A stretch of 64,000 nucleotides of DNA from Streptomyces sp. NP-1717 (lineage in GTDB: Bacteria; Actinomycetota; Actinomycetes; Streptomycetales; Streptomycetaceae), in NCBI RefSeq assembly GCF_022695985.1, contig NZ_JAAPBF010000013.1, forward strand, positions 1 through 64,000, written 5' to 3'. The translations under genes and the position numbers were made by a program. Of this stretch, positions 56,364 to 64,000 are shown one piece after another. A model generated the notes under the pieces. That model saw only the letters and a program-made list of their open reading frames with translations, did not search any database and had not been told where the DNA came from. Each line of letters starts with the position of its first letter. Position 1 is the first letter of the stretch.

Positions 56364-56440
56364 GGGAGCACGTTAACGGCATGCGGCCCGGCGCCCCACT
56401 GATTTGGTACGGCCTCCGGGACGGGGAGGCCGTCAGCTCG

Positions 56441-56483
56441 GGAAGGGTGCGGGCCCGGTCGGAGACCGGGCCCGCACCCTTCC
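56441..56483 (-). terminator. 20-base-pair terminator after GH6 gene
   Basis: Bases 56441-56460 (GGAAGGGTGCGGGCCCGGTC) pair perfectly with 56464-56483 around a 3-base loop. It lies 45 bases past the GH6 cellulase stop and faces the GNAT gene, whose start is at 56363. Confidence 0.85.
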
Positions 56484-56528
56484 TCTTTCGCGCGGCGGCA
56501 TTGCTGCCGCAGTTGCCCGGGGCGTCGG

Positions 56529-57932
56529 TCAGAGCGCCGGGTAGGCGTTCCTCATGAGCTCCTGGAACTGGGCCGGGAACCAGTGGCCGGAGAGCGGCGC
56601 GTCCGGCAGGGCGCCGGACATGTTGTGCCCGTTGCGGGGGTTACCGGTGTACGTCGGGTCGCACATCCGGTCGAAGCCCTTGCCCTCGTCGTTCGGGATC
56701 ACCTTGCTGGCGCCGTCCGACTCACCCGGGGGCTTGACCCAGACGTACGCGTCGATACCGGGCGCCGGGGCCGCCTGGGGCCGTGCGCCGAGACCGGCGC
56801 CCTTCTGGTTGCACCAGTTGCCCAGGTGGATCCGGCGGTCGGTGCGGCCTCCGTCGACGTACGTGTCCGAAGTGGTCTTCGGGCCCGCGGCGGTCGGCCG
56901 GGCCGCGCCGCCCCAGCCGTTGCGGGAGGTGTCGATCAGCATCCCGACATCTGAGGAGAAGCCTTCCTTCTGGGCCTCGGTGCGGAACGCCTGGGCGAAC
57001 GACTGCTCGTCCACATAGCGGTTCCAGTCGATCCACTTGGCCTTCTCGCGGATCGGACCGTCGTTGGCGGTGTCGCCGATCTTGAAGAACGGCTCCGTGG
57101 TGGCGCCGTAGTTCGCGGTGTTGGCGATGAAGCCGTGCACGTTGGCCAGTGTGCTGCCCTCGGCCCTCGCGGCCTCGGCGATCTGCTTCGCGGAGGCGTT
57201 GAAGTTGTCGTCCCAGCCGATCCAGCCGTGGTGGCCCGCGTCGACGTAGTTGTACGCGTTCGGAACCGCGCCCAGCTTGGCCAGCGCGTAGCCGACACCC
57301 TTGACGTAGTTTCCGTTCGCCTTCATCACGTCGCAGTTCGGGACCGCGGTCGGGCGGGGCGAGACGTTGGTGACCAGGTTCGGCAGCGAGTCGATCTCGA
57401 CGATGTTCACGATGCGCAGATTGGCGTAGGCCGGCTTGGCCAGGATCGCCGCGATCGGGTCGATGTACTCGCTCTTGTACCGGGCGAGATCCGTCTGGCC
57501 GAGCTCGCCGTTCGAGGCGAGGGCGGAACAGTCACGGCCCGGCAAGTTGTAGATGACCAGTTGGATCGTCTGCGCGCCCTGGCTGACGGCCCTGGCGAGA
57601 TGGGCGTCCAGGCCCATTCCGCCGGCCACACCGTTGATCGCGGCGATGCGGTCGAGCCACACGGCGGTGGGCTGGTTGGAGATTCTGCTGCCGCCGGGCT
57701 CGGCCGCGGCCTTCGCGGACCACTCCGGGTTCACGTACACCTTGGCACCCGCGTACGGGTTGTCCACGCGGGCGGCGGCCTTCGCGGAGGCCTTTGCGGA
57801 CGCGGAGGCGGGGGTGGTGGTGAGCTGGGTGACCGCGCCGCCGGTGAGCAGCATCGCGCCGACGGTGAGGGCGATCAGGCCGCGGCGGACTCGTCGTTGG
57901 GGTAAGGCGACCGAGGGGGTGGGGGGTGTCAT
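56529..57932 (-). CDS. Secreted GH6 cellulase
   Basis: A 467-residue secreted GH6 (cellobiohydrolase or endoglucanase) with a signal peptide ending near residue 45 (PASASA). The catalytic core fills the rest; IYNLPGRDCSALASNGE holds the acid region, and WIGWDDNFN and SGHWFPAQFQELMRNAYPAL are typical ends. It has no carbohydrate-binding module. GGAGG precedes the ATG at 57932. A CebR-type operator lies 85 bases upstream, inside a -35/-10 spacer, so cello-oligosaccharide induction is likely. It diverges from the LPMO. Confidence 0.93.
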   Translation of the reverse strand: MTPPTPSVALPQRRVRRGLIALTVGAMLLTGGAVTQLTTTPASASAKASAKAAARVDNPYAGAKVYVNPEWSAKAAAEPGGSRISNQPTAVWLDRIAAINGVAGGMGLDAHLARAVSQGAQTIQLVIYNLPGRDCSALASNGELGQTDLARYKSEYIDPIAAILAKPAYANLRIVNIVEIDSLPNLVTNVSPRPTAVPNCDVMKANGNYVKGVGYALAKLGAVPNAYNYVDAGHHGWIGWDDNFNASAKQIAEAARAEGSTLANVHGFIANTANYGATTEPFFKIGDTANDGPIREKAKWIDWNRYVDEQSFAQAFRTEAQKEGFSSDVGMLIDTSRNGWGGAARPTAAGPKTTSDTYVDGGRTDRRIHLGNWCNQKGAGLGARPQAAPAPGIDAYVWVKPPGESDGASKVIPNDEGKGFDRMCDPTYTGNPRNGHNMSGALPDAPLSGHWFPAQFQELMRNAYPAL

Positions 57933-58019
57933 GTGCGAACTACCTCCGGAGGATATGGGTCTTCACCCCTCAGGGGGAAGACGTACGATTTGCCCGGTTC
58001 AGTTGCACGTTCTTAACGA

Positions 58020-58033
58020 TGGGAGCGCTCCCA
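58020..58033. promoter_or_regulatory. CebR-type operator, GH6 promoter
   Basis: TGGGAGCGCTCCCA is exactly the operator recognised by CebR, the cello-oligosaccharide-responsive LacI-type repressor. The palindrome extends to 20 bases (58017-58036). It fills the spacer between TTGACG and GTTAAG on the minus strand. Confidence 0.92.
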
Positions 58034-58116
58034 TCGTCAAGCCTTGACCAAGACCTGTCAACACTTGGGCGCCACGAGGCCATTTACTACTCCATCCCCA
58101 CGCGCTACGTTGCAGA

Positions 58117-58130
58117 TGGGAGCGCTCCCA
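58117..58130. promoter_or_regulatory. CebR-type operator, LPMO side
   Basis: A second exact TGGGAGCGCTCCCA, whose centre is 97 bases from the first, lies 156 bases before the LPMO start. Two operators in one divergent region allow joint repression of both genes. Confidence 0.92.
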
Positions 58131-58286
58131 TTGCCCCGTCAACCCCCCACCATCCACGCCAGACCCTCCAGCAGGTCGATCGCCGGGCCCGAACGGTCGG
58201 CTCCCGCGGCATGGGGCGACGCCCGCGACAGGTCCCGGCCGATCGGCCGGTGCTCGAAAGAGACCCTTCACGAAGGAGACCGACTC

Positions 58287-59234
58287 ATGGCCATCAACTC
58301 GATCCGTGCCCGGCGCACGCTGGCCCTGGCCGGGGCCGCGGGCGTTGTCGCCGCGGTGCTGTCCGTGCCGTCCCCGGCATCGGCGCACGGCGTCAGCATC
58401 ATGCCCGGCTCGCGGACCAACCTGTGCTACAAGGACCTGCTCCAGAACGGCTCGACCCAGATGCCGTCCAACCCCGCCTGCGCCGACGCGGTCCGGCAGA
58501 CCGGTACCACCCCGCTGTACAACTGGTTCGCCGTTCTGGACTCCAACGCCGGTGGCAGGGGCGCGGGTTACGTCCCGGACGGAAAGCTGTGCAGTGCGGG
58601 CGACCGCAGCCCGTACAACTTCTCCGCGTACAACGCGGTCCGCACCGACTGGCCGAAGACGCACCTGACCTCGGGTGCGAACATCCAGCTCAAGTACAGC
58701 AACTGGGCCGCTCATCCGGGCAAGTTCGAGGTGTACCTCACCAAGAGCGGGTGGAGCCCGGCGAAGGCCCTCGCGTGGGGCGACCTGGAGCACCTTCAGA
58801 CGGTGACCAACCCGCCGCAGAACGGTGGTGTGGGCACGAACGAGGGCCACTACTACTGGAACCTCCAGTTACCGCAACGGAGCGGTCAGCACATGCTCTT
58901 CGTCCAGTGGATCCGCTCCGACAGCCAGGAGAACTTCTTCTCCTGCTCCGATGTCGTCTTCGACGGCGGCAGCGGTGAGGTCACCGGTCTGGCGGGCGGC
59001 AAGCGGTCGGCCGCCGAGGTCGAGGCGCTCGGGGCGGACGCCGAGAACACCGAGGCCGACCCGATCCACGCCGCCGGACACGGCGAACACGCCGCAGCCG
59101 GTGAGAAGCTGGCAGCCTCCAGCAACGAGTCGGCCGTCGCCGTGCCCGCGGTAGCGGCGGGCCTGGGGGCAGTCGTCTTCGCCAGTGGCGCGCTGGTCTT
59201 CAACCGGGGCCGCCGGGCCAGGCAGCACGGCTGA
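58287..59234 (+). CDS. AA10 lytic polysaccharide monooxygenase with membrane tail, TTA codon
   Basis: A 315-residue AA10 copper LPMO. Signal cleavage after ASA leaves His34 as the first residue, which with His143 forms the copper brace; Phe217/218 is the likely axial residue. The core ends near 225, followed by an acidic/Ala linker and a C-terminal membrane helix (about 280-302: AVPAVAAGLGAVVFASGALVF) with an RGRRARQ tail. No CBM and no LPxTG motif are present. Codon 195 is TTA (58869-58871). GAAGGAG precedes the ATG. It probably oxidises cellulose or another glucan while held at the cell surface, with GH6 as partner. Confidence 0.92.
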   Translation: MAINSIRARRTLALAGAAGVVAAVLSVPSPASAHGVSIMPGSRTNLCYKDLLQNGSTQMPSNPACADAVRQTGTTPLYNWFAVLDSNAGGRGAGYVPDGKLCSAGDRSPYNFSAYNAVRTDWPKTHLTSGANIQLKYSNWAAHPGKFEVYLTKSGWSPAKALAWGDLEHLQTVTNPPQNGGVGTNEGHYYWNLQLPQRSGQHMLFVQWIRSDSQENFFSCSDVVFDGGSGEVTGLAGGKRSAAEVEALGADAENTEADPIHAAGHGEHAAAGEKLAASSNESAVAVPAVAAGLGAVVFASGALVFNRGRRARQHG

Positions 59235-59239
59235 CGGCC

Positions 59240-59269
59240 GAGGGCCCCGGCGCCGCCGCCGGGGCCCTC
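59240..59269 (+). terminator. Terminator between LPMO and HNH lipoprotein
   Basis: GAGGGCCCCGGCG (59240-59252) pairs perfectly with 59257-59269, loop CCGC. It lies between convergent genes and can serve both. Confidence 0.8.
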
Positions 59270-59285
59270 TCACCGTTCAAGTCGT

Positions 59286-60073
59286 TCACGCCGCACCGCA
59301 CTGCGCCAGCATCGTCTTCCTGTCGGCCGGCGTCACCGGCATCTCGTACTTGGCCGCGACCTGCGCGAAGCGCACCACGTACGCGCAGCGCACCGGCTTG
59401 CTCGGCGGCAGCCAGGACGCCGGGCCCGAGTCCTGTTTGCCGCTGTTCGTGGGGCCGTCGACCGGGAGCAGGTTCAGCGGGTCGTTCGCGAGCTGCTTCC
59501 GCTTGTCCTCGTTCCAGCGGGCGGCGCCCATCTGCCAGCTGTAGGAGAGCGGCACCATGTGGTCTATCTGGACGGCCGTCGCCTTCTGTTTCTTCCAGGC
59601 GATGTCCTTGCCGGTGTACGGGTCGTGGAGCGTCATCGAGACGATCACGCAGGTGGAGCCCGACCGGAACTCGATGTCCTGGCCGTCGCGCTTGAGCAGG
59701 TCGTTGCGGGTGTCGCAGCCGTTGCGGGCGTACGGGACGCCGTCCGCCGTGTCCATCCACGCGTAGCCGAACTCGTCCCGGTCGTAACCGGTCTTCGGCC
59801 CGCGCCCCTTCACCTCCAGCGCCGAGATCAGCTTGCGGGCCGCCGCCAGGTCCGCGTCCCCGGTGAGGGGAGCGAGACCGGGTTCGGTGCCGTCGGCGTT
59901 CTTCAGCGGGCTGGTCGCCCGCCCGTCCGGCGCGCCGCCGCCGGCGTCGCCGGACGCGGCGGGCACGGCGGAGTCGATGGCGTCGCACCCCGCGAGCAGC
60001 GAGGCCGCGACGGCGACGACGAGCAGCGGAATTACCGGACGGGCGGTGCGTGGGGACGTACGGGTGTATGCGG

Positions 60074-60077
<4 letters not shown>
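59286..60077 (-). CDS. Secreted HNH endonuclease-family lipoprotein
   Basis: A 263-residue lipoprotein with lipobox LLAGC (Cys31). The C-terminal HNH domain of the DUF1524/GmrSD type has QIDHMVPLSYSW and NDPLNLLPVDGPTNSGK, with the conserved DH-x-N order. Such extracellular HNH proteins are common in Streptomyces; DNA cleavage outside the cell is expected but not shown. The GTG at 60077 overlaps the mfd stop (GTGA), so it is coupled to mfd, an odd pairing. Confidence 0.85.
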
Positions 60078-63625
<3,548 letters not shown>

Positions 63626-64000
63626 GAAGGGTGTTTCCGTCCGGTTCCGGGGCTTGATGACGCGGTGGTCGCGCCTGGTGAGCAACGCGAAGGGCCCGAC
63701 ACGTGTCACGGGCCGGGGGCCCTCCAGCGTACGACTCCGGACGGACAGCCGTCGCGCGGGACGGGGCGGGCCCCGCGCGACCGTGGGCGCGGGGCGGGTC
63801 GCGGGCGGATCCCGCAGGCCGGCTCACCACGGACTCCACGCGGACTCCGTGTACTCCCCGGAGACCGTGGGGAGACTGCCGGAAGACCACCCACGGGGAG
63901 ACGGACGCCAGTCCGCCGAACCGCCGGCCAACCGGCGCGCCGGGCGGGCGGCGGTAAGTGAGGACACGCACGGTTCACCCACATCTACAACACAGTTCCA
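63626..64000. other. mfd upstream region to window end
   Basis: 375 bases without a convincing gene. It contains a 9-base-pair hairpin at 63770-63795 (GCCCCGCGC) and a short GACACGTGTC palindrome at 63698-63707. It must hold the mfd promoter, which I cannot place with confidence. Confidence 0.45.

Larger units (their letters stand above)
57933..58286. other. Divergent cellulase/LPMO promoter region
   Basis: 354 bases with two CebR-type operators (58020-58033 and 58117-58130) and, on the minus strand, TTGACG (58040-58035), 17 bases, then GTTAAG (about 58017-58012) as a possible GH6 promoter. No gene is seen. Confidence 0.65.

Noticed and set aside
63698..63707. GACACGTGTC palindrome as a mfd operator
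   Set aside because: Only ten bases, no second copy, and not a LexA-type box (GAAC-N4-GTTC).
63703..63957. Small plus-strand frame near the right edge
   Set aside because: Arg/Gly/Pro-rich composition, no ribosome site and no recognisable domain.

Overview
The window is a stretch of a Streptomyces chromosome. This rests on very high G+C with strong third-position G/C, frequent GTG and TTG starts, overlapping GTGA/ATGA gene junctions, a complete conservon, the leucyl-tRNA(UUA) gene bldA, a ydaO-type leader before rpfA, and two CebR-type operators. From memory, the order ABC transporter/bldA, cfa, ndh, ppx, DUF501, ftsB-like, eno, rpfA, rpfB, P450, mazG, surA-like, mfd follows the conserved SCO3089-SCO3109 part of S. 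coelicolor. The hut genes resemble the block just before it.

Layout. (1) 0.1-7.2 kb: a CelD-like acetyltransferase, then a conservon cvnA-B-C-D-E whose E product is a CYP157-type P450 lacking ExxR, followed by a CYP154-type P450. (2) 7.4-8.7 kb: a secreted GH16 glucanase with a ricin-type lectin domain. (3) 8.9-17.6 kb: a leftward operon hutU, M20 amidohydrolase, hutF, hutI. Facing it across a long inverted repeat are a PLP decarboxylase-family gene and an APC permease. (4) 17.8-20.0 kb: four coupled genes, three roadblock/LC7 proteins and one DUF4388 protein with a TTA codon, without the GTPase or kinase that accompany LC7 proteins in conservons. (5) 20.8-23.2 kb: an aromatic amino acid lyase homologue with a shortened MIO loop, coupled to an RpiR regulator. 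(6) 24-31.5 kb: cystathionine beta-synthase, an SGNH hydrolase, a thiolase, small conserved proteins and a Bax-inhibitor-1 family protein, separated by repeats. (7) 31.9-37.3 kb: bldA, an ABC ATPase/FtsX permease pair and cfa. (8) 37.6-45.2 kb: ndh with Rex-like sites, ppx, DUF501, ftsB-like, eno, then rpfA (riboswitch) and rpfB. (9) 45.4-53.4 kb: a P450, Nudix, mazG, a SurA-like lipoprotein, and a GT2 + GtrA + YfhO set that looks like a complete CsbB/GtcA/YfhO-type extracellular glycosylation system. (10) 53.3-60.1 kb: a Ser/Thr kinase with a coupled membrane protein, a GNAT protein, then a divergent GH6 cellulase / AA10 LPMO pair sharing CebR-type operators, and an HNH lipoprotein coupled to mfd. 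(11) 60.1-63.6 kb: mfd.

Themes. Secreted polysaccharide degradation (GH16, GH6, AA10), cell-surface growth and resuscitation (rpfA/B, ftsB-like, the glycosylation set), amino-acid catabolism (hut and the lyase homologue) and small-GTPase/LC7 signalling are interleaved with housekeeping genes. Five genes carry in-frame TTA codons (acetyltransferase, DUF4388 protein, Nudix, YfhO-like protein, LPMO), so their translation should depend on the bldA tRNA encoded in the same window. All family assignments are by eye from motifs; no database search was run.
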